Shown: positions 25,473 through 34,550, numbered from the stretch's first letter. The stretch is 64,000 nt of DNA from Sphingobacteriaceae bacterium DW12 (GCA_000783305.1 JROE01000002.1:682001-746000), one strand, 5' to 3'. A program made the numbers and translations. The notes: generated by a model from the sequence alone, not told the origin.

Positions 25473-26744
25473 CTAACCAAAGTTTGTCAATCCTGGACGC
25501 GGAATCGGCGATTGATCACCTTGCATATCCCAGCTAAATTCATCAGAATGTGGCCCCAATACCACCTGAGAATTAATAATCTCCTCATAACTTATCGCCT
25601 TACCGGTGTAGGCCGCTGTACGTCCCCATATACCCAACAAAGTCGATTTGGTCATCGAATCCCCATCGTTGATGACTTGTCCATTCCGGATAGCCGCAAA
25701 TAATTCATCGTGCTGGGTTTGGTACATATTATTTAGACGTTCAGCATATTTCCAAGGATGTTGGCCTAGTATTTCATAGCTTGACATCAGCTTCACGTCA
25801 ACTTGACCCTGCGTTCCCATCACATCGACACTGTTACGCGAGGCAGTTCCATTCTGTTGTCGACTAAAATGATAGGATTTCAAGCCTTCGGGATAAGCAT
25901 ACTCCAGCGCATAATGATCATAACCATTTCCAAACTTATCCCACGGTTTGGTCTGGCGGCCGCCAGTACCCGTTACAACTTTGGGAAGCTCATCATTCAT
26001 CACCCACGACATAAAGTCTACGCTATGGATGGCCTGCTCCACCAACATATCACCCGAATAACGAGTATAAAACACCCAATTACGTAATTGGAATTCCATA
26101 TCGCTCCAATTCGGCTGTCTTTCCTTAAAGGTCAATTCACCTCCATATCGTGTAGTAGACAAGCCCTTGATATCACCAATATTTCCAGCTCGAACCTGTT
26201 TAATGACTTCTCGATTCGGTAGTGAATAGCGGAAACAAAATCCACATACAATATTCAGTTTCTTCTGTTTAGCTAGCTCCACAGCCTTGCTGACACGGTG
26301 AATACCAGGAATATCTACTGCAACAGGTTTTTCACAAAAAATATGCTTTCCTGCCCTAACAGCCTCCTCCAGATGATCAGGCCTAAAATTAGGCGGCGAG
26401 CAAAGCAGCACCACGTCCACGCCTGAGTTGATTAACTTCTTATAAGCATCGAAGCCTACAAATCTATTTTTCTCCTCGACATTTACTCGTTTTGGATCAA
26501 TTTCCTTCAGAGAGGTCAATGCATTTTCTAGCTGATCTGCAAAAACATCGGCCAATGCCGTGATTTCTACTTGAGGATCAGCAGCCAAAGCCTGAGAAGC
26601 CGCACCGGTGCCTCTCCCCCCACATCCAATCAGGCCTACCTTAATCTTTTTCGCTGGCGCACCATACCCAATAGTGGGGATAGCTGCTAGCGAAGCTGCA
26701 AAAACTGCGCTTTGTTTCAGAAAAGTTCTTCTATTTTGGTTCAT
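25473..26744 (-). CDS. Gfo/Idh/MocA family oxidoreductase with Tat signal
   Basis: 423 residues. The N-terminus NRRTFLKQSAVFAASLAAIPTIG is a twin-arginine signal, implying export in folded form with bound cofactor. The Rossmann motif GLIGCGGRGTGAASQAL and the EKPVAVD motif follow. MLVEQAIHSVDFMSWVM supplies the His-Asp pair of the catalytic domain. This is the Bacteroidota group that includes GH109-like and hexose-oxidising proteins. Being first in the operon, with a cytoplasmic homologue and a GMC enzyme behind it, suggests a sugar modification route that starts in the periplasm. The substrate is not readable from sequence. Confidence 0.9.
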   Translation of the reverse strand: MNQNRRTFLKQSAVFAASLAAIPTIGYGAPAKKIKVGLIGCGGRGTGAASQALAADPQVEITALADVFADQLENALTSLKEIDPKRVNVEEKNRFVGFDAYKKLINSGVDVVLLCSPPNFRPDHLEEAVRAGKHIFCEKPVAVDIPGIHRVSKAVELAKQKKLNIVCGFCFRYSLPNREVIKQVRAGNIGDIKGLSTTRYGGELTFKERQPNWSDMEFQLRNWVFYTRYSGDMLVEQAIHSVDFMSWVMNDELPKVVTGTGGRQTKPWDKFGNGYDHYALEYAYPEGLKSYHFSRQQNGTASRNSVDVMGTQGQVDVKLMSSYEILGQHPWKYAERLNNMYQTQHDELFAAIRNGQVINDGDSMTKSTLLGIWGRTAAYTGKAISYEEIINSQVVLGPHSDEFSWDMQGDQSPIPRPGLTNFG

Positions 26745-26934
26745 GTCTATATAACTGTAACCATAAAATTAGACTTTTTCATTGACATTCAAAACATAAC
26801 ACCCCATTTGATAAATAGCATCACTAGATTTTTACAATCAACAGTGCGTTTTTATGCACTTTTCAAAATCAATCACTCGATAAGTTACAAATATTACATA
26901 ACTTCACCCCACCAATCATCAATTTTAAACACAA

Positions 26935-28206
26935 ATGGAAGAAAAGCTACCCATCATCCCCCCCCTTATTACCAACGACGCAGTCGTCTTTGGGTTACTA
27001 ATGGGCATACTCGGTTTTATTTTTTACACCTCTAGTAAGAAAGATGGCTTCTGGGCAAAGTTTTACAAATACTGCCCCTCGCTGGTACTTTGTTATTTTG
27101 TACCCGCCATTCTGAACTCATTTAACATCATCAACGGCGAGGTATCACAATTGGACGAAATGGCCTCGACATACCTCCTCCCTACCAGTTTGATATTCTT
27201 CACACTTGGCATTGATATACAAGGGCTCAAGCAATTGGGAAGCAAATCGCTTATCATGTTTTTCACTGGCGCTATATGTATCGTAATTGGCGGCCCCATA
27301 GCACTAGCCTTACTAGGTAGCATTTTCCCCTCTGTCTTAACCTTTAATGGCGAGGATACCTGGCGAGGGTTTGCCGCTATTGCTGGCAGTTGGATCGGAG
27401 GCAGCGCCAATCAAGCAGCTATGTTCAAAGTATTCGGATCATCAGAAGCATTATTTGGACAAATGGTAGCCGTAGATGTGCTGATTTCCAGTATCTGGAT
27501 GGGACTTCTCATCTATGGGGCACAGAAAGCGGATAAAATTGATAAATTTTTCAAGGCTGACAGTAATGCCCTTTATGATTTAGAACGACGGTTAGAATCC
27601 GTTCATCTGGCTCAGCGAGTCAAAGATGTCTCCGTAGCCCAGTGGTTTACAGTACTTGGAGTCGGATTTGCCGGAACTGGGCTCTCCCATCTCCTTGGCA
27701 ATGAGATAGGTCCATGGTTCAAAGAGGTATGGCCGGGTGCAGAGCAATATTCCTTGACCAGCATTACCTTTTGGGTCATTATCATTGCTACCACCATCGG
27801 AATGGTCCTTTCTTTCACCCCTGCACGCAAATTAGAAAATTATGGAGCATCCAATATGGGATCCATACTACTCTATATACTTGTAGCAACCATTGGTATG
27901 AAAATGGATATCAAAGCCTTATTGGACAATCCCATTTTCTTCCTGGTAGGGGTCGTCTGGATTCTGATTCACATTATCCTCATGTTAGGAGTGGCCAAAA
28001 TCATAAAAGCCCCCTTTTTCTACGTTGCTGTAGCAAGCCAAGCCAACATTGGTGGAGCCGCATCGGCACCAGTAGTCGCAGCAGCTTTTAATAAGTATCT
28101 GGCTCCCGTAGGCGTATTGATGGCCGTATTGGGGTACGCGGTCGGTACCTATGGAGGTTACATTTGCGGCCTCTTGATGCAATACATCTCCGGACTCTTT
28201 AATTAA
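26935..28206 (+). CDS. DUF819 family integral membrane protein
   Basis: 423 residues with about ten membrane helices. Recognised by YFVPAILNSF, LPTSLIFFTLGIDIQGL, the AIAGSWIGGSANQAAMF region and the late ASQANIGGAASAPVVAAAF motif. The two GGSAN/GGAAS motifs suggest inverted halves, as in secondary transporters of the YjcL/DUF819 family, relatives of which carry inorganic or organic anions. The actual substrate is unknown. It is transcribed away from the oxidoreductase operon across a 190-bp divergent region and ends in a hairpin. Confidence 0.85.
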   Translation: MEEKLPIIPPLITNDAVVFGLLMGILGFIFYTSSKKDGFWAKFYKYCPSLVLCYFVPAILNSFNIINGEVSQLDEMASTYLLPTSLIFFTLGIDIQGLKQLGSKSLIMFFTGAICIVIGGPIALALLGSIFPSVLTFNGEDTWRGFAAIAGSWIGGSANQAAMFKVFGSSEALFGQMVAVDVLISSIWMGLLIYGAQKADKIDKFFKADSNALYDLERRLESVHLAQRVKDVSVAQWFTVLGVGFAGTGLSHLLGNEIGPWFKEVWPGAEQYSLTSITFWVIIIATTIGMVLSFTPARKLENYGASNMGSILLYILVATIGMKMDIKALLDNPIFFLVGVVWILIHIILMLGVAKIIKAPFFYVAVASQANIGGAASAPVVAAAFNKYLAPVGVLMAVLGYAVGTYGGYICGLLMQYISGLFN

Positions 28207-28226
28207 GTGCAACCTATTGAACAGGC

Positions 28227-28256
28227 AGGTGCAATATGAATGACCATATTGCACCT
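28227..28256. terminator. Hairpin after DUF819 gene
   Basis: AGGTGCAATAT and its exact complement with an 8-nt loop, 20 bp after the stop. No T tract follows, so termination would need another factor. Confidence 0.5.
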
Positions 28257-28481
28257 CTCCTACTCTACATTCATGTGGTAAACCATTAGTGAAACAATCC
28301 CCACAAAAAAATATCCCCCATATATCTCGGCCTCAGATTCAAAGTGCATATTTTACAGAAATAGCGCTCAGAACACTATCGACGGTCATCTAGGGTAGAT
28401 TCAGAGGCCTTGGAAAATGTCGACTTAATAATAGTTTTAGCTAAATAGTTTTCAAAACAAAAAAAACGCTATTCTTTTGAC

Positions 28482-28489
28482 TACCTTTG
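28482..28489 (+). promoter_or_regulatory. rhlE -7 element TACCTTTG
   Basis: A perfect TAnnTTTG box about 50 bp before the start. No obvious -33 TTG is seen at the usual distance, so expression may depend on activation or a long leader. Confidence 0.5.
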
Positions 28490-28538
28490 CGAAAGTTTGA
28501 CTCATACATCGAGTCGAATATGATTAAATTTCAACAAT

Positions 28539-29795
28539 TTGCAATTCAAAGATTTAAAACTTATAGCTCCTATCCTCAAGGCTTTAGACGCCTCAGGATA
28601 CGAAACCCCTACACCTATACAGGAACAGGCTATTCCCATTATTTTTCAAAAAAAGGACTTATTGGGTTGTGCACAGACAGGCACAGGAAAAACAGCTGCA
28701 TTTGCCATCCCTATCTTACAGATGCTGTCCTATTCAAAAGAAAAGACAGCAAAAAAACAGATTCGAGCACTTGTGTTGACTCCAACACGTGAATTAGCCA
28801 TCCAAATCCACGAAAACTTCAACACCTATTCTAAGGATTTACAGATCCGCAACCTAGTCATATACGGCGGGGTTGGACAGCAACCGCAGCGCGATGCCTT
28901 AAAAAAAGGAATTGATGTGCTCATCGCTACTCCAGGAAGACTATTGGATCTTTACAACCAAGGATACATAGACCTTAAGAGTCTAGAATTTTTCGTTCTA
29001 GACGAAGCAGACCGTATGCTAGACATGGGTTTTATCCACGATGTAAAGAAGATTATAAATATTATCCCGACAAAAAGGCAAACGTTGCTATTCTCGGCAA
29101 CAATGCCCTCTGAAATTCAAAAATTATCTTCTCACATCCTTAATGACCCTAGCAAAGTAGAGGTGACTCCTGAGTCCACCACCGCTGAAAAAATACAGCA
29201 ATCAGTATACTTTGTCAGCAAGAATGACAAACGTCATCTGTTGACCCATCTGCTTGAAGTAGAAAATATTGACCACGCACTCGTCTTTTCCAGAACTAAA
29301 CATGGAGCCGATCGTATCGTTAAGGATTTACAAAAAAAGGGAATCCAAGCAGCCGCCATTCATGGTAATAAGTCCCAATCTGCTAGACAGAATGCACTAA
29401 GAAATTTCAAGGATCGCTCCCTAAAGCTCCTAGTCGCAACAGATATAGCAGCCAGAGGTATAGACATCGACGAATTGGCAAATGTCATCAACTTTGACCT
29501 CCCCAATATACCCGAGTCATATGTACATCGAATAGGTCGTACTGGCCGTGCAGGGAGAGACGGAAGAGCTATATCTTTCTGTGATGACGAAGAATATGCA
29601 TACTTGATGGATATCGAAAAATCTATCCGCATGGAAATTCCTGTTATAGAAAATCATCCATATTCCTTGAAAATCGTCCCAAAGAAAAATGGGAATACAG
29701 CCGGCAAAGCGAAAAACGAACAACAAAAAACAGGTTCCAAATCAAGCCACAACAAGTCTTTCCAGAGAAGACCAAAACCCAAACGAAGAGACTAG
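28539..29795 (+). CDS. rhlE: DEAD-box RNA helicase, RhlE type
   Basis: 418 residues with the full motif set: Q motif (TPIQEQAIP), Walker A (AQTGTGKT), DEAD box ([13 protein letters not shown]), SAT (LLFSATMP), RGIDI and [10 protein letters not shown]. The C-terminal 50 residues are a basic, disordered RNA-binding tail. The start must be TTG at 28539, because the frame has a TGA at 28521 and no ATG lies between. The sequence from there ([15 protein letters not shown]) fits the family's beginning. RhlE helicases act in RNA turnover, ribosome assembly and cold adaptation. Confidence 0.93.
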   Translation: MQFKDLKLIAPILKALDASGYETPTPIQEQAIPIIFQKKDLLGCAQTGTGKTAAFAIPILQMLSYSKEKTAKKQIRALVLTPTRELAIQIHENFNTYSKDLQIRNLVIYGGVGQQPQRDALKKGIDVLIATPGRLLDLYNQGYIDLKSLEFFVLDEADRMLDMGFIHDVKKIINIIPTKRQTLLFSATMPSEIQKLSSHILNDPSKVEVTPESTTAEKIQQSVYFVSKNDKRHLLTHLLEVENIDHALVFSRTKHGADRIVKDLQKKGIQAAAIHGNKSQSARQNALRNFKDRSLKLLVATDIAARGIDIDELANVINFDLPNIPESYVHRIGRTGRAGRDGRAISFCDDEEYAYLMDIEKSIRMEIPVIENHPYSLKIVPKKNGNTAGKAKNEQQKTGSKSSHNKSFQRRPKPKRRD

Positions 29796-29806
29796 TTTCA
29801 TCTATT

Positions 29807-29855
29807 ATAGACTAAAAGTCCCGCTATCGTGAAGATAGCGGGACTTTTAGTCTAT
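29807..29855. terminator. 22-bp perfect hairpin, bidirectional terminator
   Basis: Arms at 29807-29828 and 29834-29855 are exact complements around a 5-nt loop. It separates convergent rhlE and the membrane protein gene, and the right arm includes that gene's TAG stop codon. Confidence 0.8.
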
Positions 29856-30493
29856 GCTTCTTCGAGTTGGTCCAAGGTTCCCTTTATCTGTTTCAAATAC
29901 TTACCATAATACTGATAAGCCATGATCTCGATGAAAAACACGACTAAGATGACACTCACTATGGCCGTAGCGACAATCCAAAGCACAAAATTAGGCTCTT
30001 GCGCCAACGTATCCTTCAAATGATACAATTTCTCAAACCATTTATCTGCTTTGCCCACTGAAAACATAATCCCATACATAATCAGCCCCTGAGGAATCAT
30101 CACGTAAGAAATAGTCTTATAGGAATCTATTGAAAACTTCAGGTCATAATACAGCTTCAACAGATTTTCACGTGAACTCAATACCTCAAACTGTTGCGTG
30201 CTTTTATAAAAATAGTAGAATCGCCTATAGTATACCAAACTGGCCAATAACATTTGCACCAGTACAAGATAATAGGCAAATCGGGCAATCCCTTCTATCC
30301 GGTACAATCCCACAAGCGGTACTATTGTTAGAAAAATCATCGCGCCAACCCATAGCAAAAATTCATTCCTGATGTTGCGCCTGATCTTATGAAGTACACC
30401 ATCCACCTGCTGATATCTTTTCAAGTTGGGATTTATCTTCATCTGATCATCAGCTTGATTGTCCCATTGCTTTTGTAATTCATCAAAATTCAT
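29852..30493 (-). CDS. Membrane protein, probable sigma-factor partner
   Basis: 213 residues with an N-terminal cytoplasmic helix (MNFDELQKQWDNQADDQMKINPNLKR) and four hydrophobic segments (about 46-65, 70-88, 125-145, 170-192). No named domain. Its start overlaps the end of the ECF sigma gene by 11 bp, so translation is coupled. Similar short membrane proteins that follow ECF sigma genes in Bacteroidota act as or replace anti-sigma factors. The N-terminal helix would be the contact region. That role is inferred from position only. Confidence 0.7.
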   Translation of the reverse strand: MNFDELQKQWDNQADDQMKINPNLKRYQQVDGVLHKIRRNIRNEFLLWVGAMIFLTIVPLVGLYRIEGIARFAYYLVLVQMLLASLVYYRRFYYFYKSTQQFEVLSSRENLLKLYYDLKFSIDSYKTISYVMIPQGLIMYGIMFSVGKADKWFEKLYHLKDTLAQEPNFVLWIVATAIVSVILVVFFIEIMAYQYYGKYLKQIKGTLDQLEEA

Positions 30494-30986
30494 GTTCGTA
30501 TTTTTTAATGATGTGTTGTATTTTTTCCTTCGTACGGTTCAATTTGACCCGTGCATTCACTTCGCTGATTCCAAGATTCTCAGCAATGTCACGATGACTC
30601 TGCCCTTCTAAAAAAAGAAATATCAAAGCCTTCTCCACTTGATTCAACTCTTGGACAGCCTTATAAAATATCGCCAATTGCTCCTCTTTCTGACCGGAGT
30701 CATTATCTTCAGCAAGATCATGATAGGCTTCTAAGGACACCTGTTCTCCATACCTCTTCCCCTTTTTAAAATATACGAGCGCTGTGTTAATAGCCACTCG
30801 ATACATCCACGTAGAAAACTGACTTGCATTCCTAAATGATTCATAGGACTTCCACAGCTGGAAAATAATCTCCTGACAAAGGTCCGCCCTATCATCCGGA
30901 TCATCCATATACATTTTGGAGACCTTAAAGATGATACCCTTATTTTTTTCCATTAGGTCCAGAAATTCAGTCTCTCTTTCTTTCAC
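30483..30986 (-). CDS. ECF-type RNA polymerase sigma factor
   Basis: 167 residues with sigma region 2 (DDPDDRADLCQEIIFQLWKSY and FSTWMYRVAINTALVYFKK) and region 4 (LNQVEKALIFLFLEGQSHRDIAENLGISEVNARVKLNR, the second helix-turn-helix). It lacks regions 1 and 3, as ECF factors do. The gene overlaps a downstream membrane protein gene, the usual sigma/regulator pairing. The signal and target promoters are unknown. Confidence 0.92.
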   Translation of the reverse strand: MKERETEFLDLMEKNKGIIFKVSKMYMDDPDDRADLCQEIIFQLWKSYESFRNASQFSTWMYRVAINTALVYFKKGKRYGEQVSLEAYHDLAEDNDSGQKEEQLAIFYKAVQELNQVEKALIFLFLEGQSHRDIAENLGISEVNARVKLNRTKEKIQHIIKKYEHEF

Positions 30987-31147
30987 GTATTTAGTATTTT
31001 ATGATACAGCCCTTAATCTGCGCGCAATTGTAATCAATTAGTAACGTAAAGTAAAAAACGTTACAGCCTTTCCGAAAAAAAACTCTTTTTTATTCCCATG
31101 TATTACTGACTATGCAACTATTATGTGTAATTTAAATACTCGAACCT

Positions 31148-31166
31148 TCTGCCTCCGTGAGGCAGA
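31148..31166. repeat. Short GC-rich hairpin in thioesterase leader
   Basis: TCTGCCTC-CGT-GAGGCAGA is a perfect 8-bp stem with a 3-nt loop, 47 bp before the ATG at 31213, in an otherwise A-rich leader. It could be a leader structure or a stray REP-like palindrome. Confidence 0.4.
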
Positions 31167-31212
31167 TAGCGTCGCCAACAAACAAAAAAAAACGACAAAC
31201 AAGAAAAGATAC

Positions 31213-31650
31213 ATGGAAAATACATTTTACGAAGGCCAAGTGCTATGGTCGCAAATCGATGCCAATCGTCATCTCCGTCACTCCGCCTATGCTGATTTAT
31301 GCGCACAAGCAAGAAGCAACATGTTAAAAAAAATGGGACTATCGCTTGACGAATTTGCAAAGATGGGAATTGGCCCCATCTTATTTAGGGAAGAGCTCAT
31401 CTATCACCGCGAAATCAGATTGGACGAATATGTTCACGTAGATATCGAGTTGACCAAATTCAACCTCGCCAATGCTAGATTCTCATTTCGCCATGAAGTA
31501 TTCAAAGAAGATGGCATTAAGGCTGCCACTGTAATAGTCGATGGCGCATGGCTAGATATACGTCAACGCAAGTTGGTCAACATCCCCGATGAGTGGTATA
31601 GCTACATGGCGAAAGTACCCCGTTCAGTAGATTATGAGGAGTCCAAGTAA
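31213..31650 (+). CDS. Acyl-CoA thioesterase, 4HBT hotdog fold
   Basis: 145 residues from the ATG at 31213 (MENTFYEGQVLWSQID). The longer frame from 31123 runs through a hairpin and is not expected to be translated. The signature WSQIDANRHLRHSAYADLC matches the 4-hydroxybenzoyl-CoA thioesterase group (usually WxDxDxxGHxxNxxY), here with Asp-Ala-Asn-Arg-His. The catalytic Asp is replaced by Gln-Ile-Asp spacing typical of the YbgC/FadM-like branch. Probably hydrolyses acyl-CoA. The substrate is unknown. Confidence 0.82.
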   Translation: MENTFYEGQVLWSQIDANRHLRHSAYADLCAQARSNMLKKMGLSLDEFAKMGIGPILFREELIYHREIRLDEYVHVDIELTKFNLANARFSFRHEVFKEDGIKAATVIVDGAWLDIRQRKLVNIPDEWYSYMAKVPRSVDYEESK

Positions 31651-31763
31651 TGCACACTCCTACTTTTTTTCCACATTTTAAAACTTTCTGTATCGTGATT
31701 GAATAATTTTATTACTTTTAATATAGAAAACACACATTAACTATAGATTCACCCATAATAAGA

Positions 31764-32117
31764 ATGAAAACCAAGCTAGAGTTCACCTTTTGCCACCGCA
31801 AGCCCGAGCGTTCTTTTTTTTGGAAAGGAAAGCAGTTTCCCGTTTGCGCACGCTGTACAGGCATCCACCTTGGATATCTTTCGACTTTTCTTTTCATCTT
31901 CGGAATCCTGACCATGAATTGGTGGATCGCACTTTTATTCACCCTGCCTACCATAATTGATGGCCTCACACAGGCTTATTGGAATCGGGAAAGCAATAAC
32001 ATACTACGCTTCATTACTGGAATCATGGCCGGTATTGGGATGATGGCCATATGCGCCATAATAGGTAGAGCAATCGGTTCGCTCATACTAGACGGAATCC
32101 AATTAATCATTAAATAA
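31764..32117 (+). CDS. DUF2085 family small membrane protein
   Basis: 117 residues. The N-terminal [19 protein letters not shown] followed by [10 protein letters not shown] is the DUF2085 signature: a Cys-His and a Cys-x-x-Cys pair that could bind a metal next to the membrane. Three hydrophobic helices follow (about 38-55, 56-72, 85-110). Function unknown. It is followed 9 bp later by another small membrane protein, suggesting co-transcription. Confidence 0.85.
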   Translation: MKTKLEFTFCHRKPERSFFWKGKQFPVCARCTGIHLGYLSTFLFIFGILTMNWWIALLFTLPTIIDGLTQAYWNRESNNILRFITGIMAGIGMMAICAIIGRAIGSLILDGIQLIIK

Positions 32118-32126
32118 ATATTAAAT

Positions 32127-32414
32127 ATGGAAGAGCAAAACACACCAAACTTTGACCCCAATCAGGGACAAAACCAAAATCAGTTTAACAATCCTTTTAA
32201 TCAACAAAATCAAGATGACTTATCAACACCTTTAAAAGTTTTGTCATTTTGTATCCCGTTATTTGGAGCAATCTACTACTTCATCAAAAAAGATGAAGCA
32301 CCTAAGCAAGCAAAGTCGGCCTGTACTTTTGCTATCTATGGAGTAGTTGTTTCCATCGTCCTTAACATCATCGCTGCAATCTTTGGCGGACTGGGCTCCC
32401 TAATGGGCAGTTAA
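32127..32414 (+). CDS. Small hypothetical membrane protein, Asn/Gln-rich N-terminus
   Basis: 95 residues. The first 30 are nearly all Asn, Gln, Pro and Phe (NQGQNQNQFNNPFNQQNQ), a disordered low-complexity region. Two membrane helices follow (about 38-53 and 68-92). No family named. Such proteins are common in Bacteroidota beside DUF2085 or DUF4190-like genes. It ends before a strong terminator. Confidence 0.75.
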   Translation: MEEQNTPNFDPNQGQNQNQFNNPFNQQNQDDLSTPLKVLSFCIPLFGAIYYFIKKDEAPKQAKSACTFAIYGVVVSIVLNIIAAIFGGLGSLMGS

Positions 32415-32424
32415 AATGTTTACG

Positions 32425-32460
32425 AAGGGGCGGTAATCCTAAGCAGGATACCTGCCCCTT
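32425..32460 (+). terminator. Terminator of the DUF2085 pair
   Basis: AAGGGGC / GCCCCTT outer stem with an inner GGTA(A)TCC / GGATACC stem, followed by TATTTCT. Confidence 0.8.
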
Positions 32461-32475
32461 TATTTCTATAAAAAA

Positions 32476-32503
32476 AACCGCCATACACTAAAGTATGACG
32501 GTT
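32476..32503 (-). terminator. Terminator of the hsp20 gene
   Basis: 11-bp stem with one mismatch and a 6-nt loop. Read leftward it runs into a row of T residues. Confidence 0.8.
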
Positions 32504-32538
32504 CTCACATAACCTCACCTAAAAAAACTATCTTTTCC

Positions 32539-32982
32539 TTATTTTACTTCTATAAGTCGTTTAGCTACGATGGACTCCTCCTTCTTACCCACCTTCACGA
32601 CCAATATACCATTTTCATAAGCCGCATCGATACTGTTGTAATCTACCGTATCAGGCAACGTGAATGATCGGGTAAACGATGTATAGTTAAATTCACGTTT
32701 ACTGAACAACTTACCAGCTGTCTCTCCCTCATTTACCTTTTCCGCAGAGATAGTCATCATGTTCTTATCCACATTGATCTTAAAATCTGCTTTCTCAAGT
32801 CCTGGTGCAGCCAGTTCAATCTTGTACGAATCTTCTGCTTCAGAAATATTCACAGCTGGAATACGAGTCACCAAACGATCCGTGATGAATGAATCATTAA
32901 ATAAGTTGTCAAACACTGAATTCACAAATGGGTTAACTGCATCTGTATTAACCGCTTTAGTTGGAAATTTTAATAATGCCAT
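32539..32982 (-). CDS. Hsp20 / alpha-crystallin small heat-shock protein
   Basis: 147-residue ATP-independent holdase chaperone. The alpha-crystallin domain spans about 40-140: IPAVNISEAEDSYKIELAAPGLEKADFK, FTRSFTLPDTVD, and the closing ENGILVVKVGK (GxLxVxxxK). The C-terminal I-x-I anchor appears only as LIEVK. Upstream of the ATG the minus strand reads GGAGGACAG, an unusually strong Shine-Dalgarno for this organism, fitting high induced expression. Confidence 0.92.
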   Translation of the reverse strand: MALLKFPTKAVNTDAVNPFVNSVFDNLFNDSFITDRLVTRIPAVNISEAEDSYKIELAAPGLEKADFKINVDKNMMTISAEKVNEGETAGKLFSKREFNYTSFTRSFTLPDTVDYNSIDAAYENGILVVKVGKKEESIVAKRLIEVK

Positions 32983-33292
32983 AATACTGTCCTCCGTTAT
33001 TTTTGTTCAATTTTATTTTCAGATGTATAATCAATTGACGTACCAACTCAAAAAAAGAAACAAAACAAGACAAAAAGTCACTATAAGTCTATTTAAAATG
33101 ACATATTGTCATTTTAAATAGACAACCCCTGTGCAAAAAAGACAATCCTCGCGCCGATTCGTTTGCAATATCCCAAATGAAGAAACTAGAAGAAAAATAA
33201 AAGGGGGCAGAAAAGGCATCCATCCGCTATGCCTTATGAGGCATCCACCCTTTCAAAAAAGATAAAAAAAAGAAACAAACTAGATAGAATCT

Positions 33293-33661
33293 CTAGCTCC
33301 TTTGATAGACCAATCTGACCTTGGATTTGGCATGATCCCCTCCAAAAAGGGGATTCAATTTGACGACTGTGATATCCACCTGCTCCAGAAAGTCAAATCT
33401 ATCCAACACCTTATCCATCATTTCCTCCACTGCAGACTCAATCAAGGCCCTTTTCTGATGCATTACCTCTGCTATCACGGCATACAATTGCTCATAGTTA
33501 AGTGTATTAGCCAGATCATCCCCAGAGATTTTTTGGTAGATATAGCTCGCCTCTATACTCACATAGAATTCATTCCCAACCACCTGCTCTTCCGAGTAAT
33601 AACCAACGGGAGCATAAAATCTCGCATCATTTATCGCGATAGTCTGCCTAAGGATTGCCAT
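33293..33661 (-). CDS. folB: Dihydroneopterin aldolase
   Basis: 122 residues. Folate biosynthesis enzyme that cleaves dihydroneopterin to hydroxymethyl-dihydropterin and glycolaldehyde. Characteristic segments: FYAPVGYYSEEQVVGNEFYV near the start (with the catalytic Glu and Tyr region), NYEQLYAVIAEV, LIESAVEEMMDKV, and VVKLNPLFGGDHAKSKV with the catalytic Lys. Normal length. It stands alone, transcribed leftward. No other fol genes in the window. Confidence 0.9.
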   Translation of the reverse strand: MAILRQTIAINDARFYAPVGYYSEEQVVGNEFYVSIEASYIYQKISGDDLANTLNYEQLYAVIAEVMHQKRALIESAVEEMMDKVLDRFDFLEQVDITVVKLNPLFGGDHAKSKVRLVYQRS

Positions 33662-33740
33662 ACCACAAACCTAGAAATATTTATCCGTTTCAAAAAAATA
33701 TCTTTATTATTGTCTTATAAAAAACCATAACCCCTCAAAT

Positions 33741-34481
33741 ATGACACCTCATTTAAGATATCCCTTGGGATTGCTACTAAGTCTTTTGACATGCTCACTA
33801 TTCGCCCAATCTCACTTCAAACCCGAAGACACCGAATTCTACACGCCCAAACCACCTATCGTTACAGTCACCAACACCATCCCAAGTGACGCCATAGTAT
33901 TATTTAACGGAGTCGACCTAAGTAAATGGGAATCATCTACAACGCCAGGGGCTGCTGCCCCATGGACAGTAAACAATAACATACTAACTGTAAAACCCAG
34001 CTCCGGAAATATTCAGACCAAAGACAAATTCGACGATTTCCAACTTCACATCGAGTGGCAGAGCCCTTTGATAGTAAAGGGCAACGGACAAGGACGTGGC
34101 AACAGCGGAATATTCTTACAAGGTCTCTACGAGTTGCAGGTATTGGACAATCAGGACAACCCCACCTATACCAATGGTCAAGCCGGAAGCATCTACAAAC
34201 AGCGCCCCCCATTGGTGGAAGCCAGAGTCGCCCCACAAGGATGGCATACCTATGACATCTTATACACGGCGCCACGGTTCAATAAAGACGGGATGTTGAT
34301 GAGCAAAGCGAGGGTCACAGTACTACACAATGGCATAGTTGTACAACTCAATACCGAAATCGAAGGAACGACAGAGTACATTGGCCTCCCTCAGCTCAAA
34401 GCGCACGGTGCGGGTCCTATTATTCTTCAAGACCACGGCGACCTCGTCAACTACCGCAATATTTGGCTTCGCAGACTCTAG
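33741..34481 (+). CDS. Exported DUF1080 (3-keto-disaccharide hydrolase family) protein
   Basis: 246 residues with a signal peptide (1-22, ending SLFAQ). The concanavalin-like DUF1080 domain fills the rest: VLFNGVDLSKWESS, FDDFQLHIEWQSP, GRGNSGIFLQGLYELQVLD and GPIILQDHG are the family's conserved stretches. Some members hydrolyse 3-keto-glycosides made by Gfo/Idh/MocA-type oxidation, and such an operon lies 7 kb to the left. A link is possible but not shown. Confidence 0.88.
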   Translation: MTPHLRYPLGLLLSLLTCSLFAQSHFKPEDTEFYTPKPPIVTVTNTIPSDAIVLFNGVDLSKWESSTTPGAAAPWTVNNNILTVKPSSGNIQTKDKFDDFQLHIEWQSPLIVKGNGQGRGNSGIFLQGLYELQVLDNQDNPTYTNGQAGSIYKQRPPLVEARVAPQGWHTYDILYTAPRFNKDGMLMSKARVTVLHNGIVVQLNTEIEGTTEYIGLPQLKAHGAGPIILQDHGDLVNYRNIWLRRL

Positions 34482-34522
34482 ACGGGAACCCCCGCAATAA
34501 TTCTATTTGTTTTTAGGTTTTT

Positions 34523-34550
34523 AGGAGGTGAATCTATAATTTTACCTCCT
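34523..34550. promoter_or_regulatory. Inverted repeat before the S9 peptidase gene
   Basis: AGGAGGT and ACCTCCT (7 bp) surround a 14-nt loop just before the ATG at 34564. It could terminate the DUF1080 transcript, or hide or mimic a ribosome-binding sequence. Confidence 0.35.

Larger units (their letters stand above)
28207..28538. other. Intergenic region DUF819 to rhlE
   Basis: Holds an 11-bp stem hairpin directly after the DUF819 stop and the rhlE promoter near 28482. The 200 bp between show no ORF with family character and no further structure I can support. Confidence 0.45.

Noticed and set aside
28487..28792. ORF overlapping the start of rhlE in another frame
   Set aside because: It has no family character and lies over the conserved helicase motifs, so it is a shadow.
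31123..31212. N-terminal extension of the thioesterase
   Set aside because: It runs through a stable hairpin, has no family similarity, and the ATG at 31213 matches the usual start.
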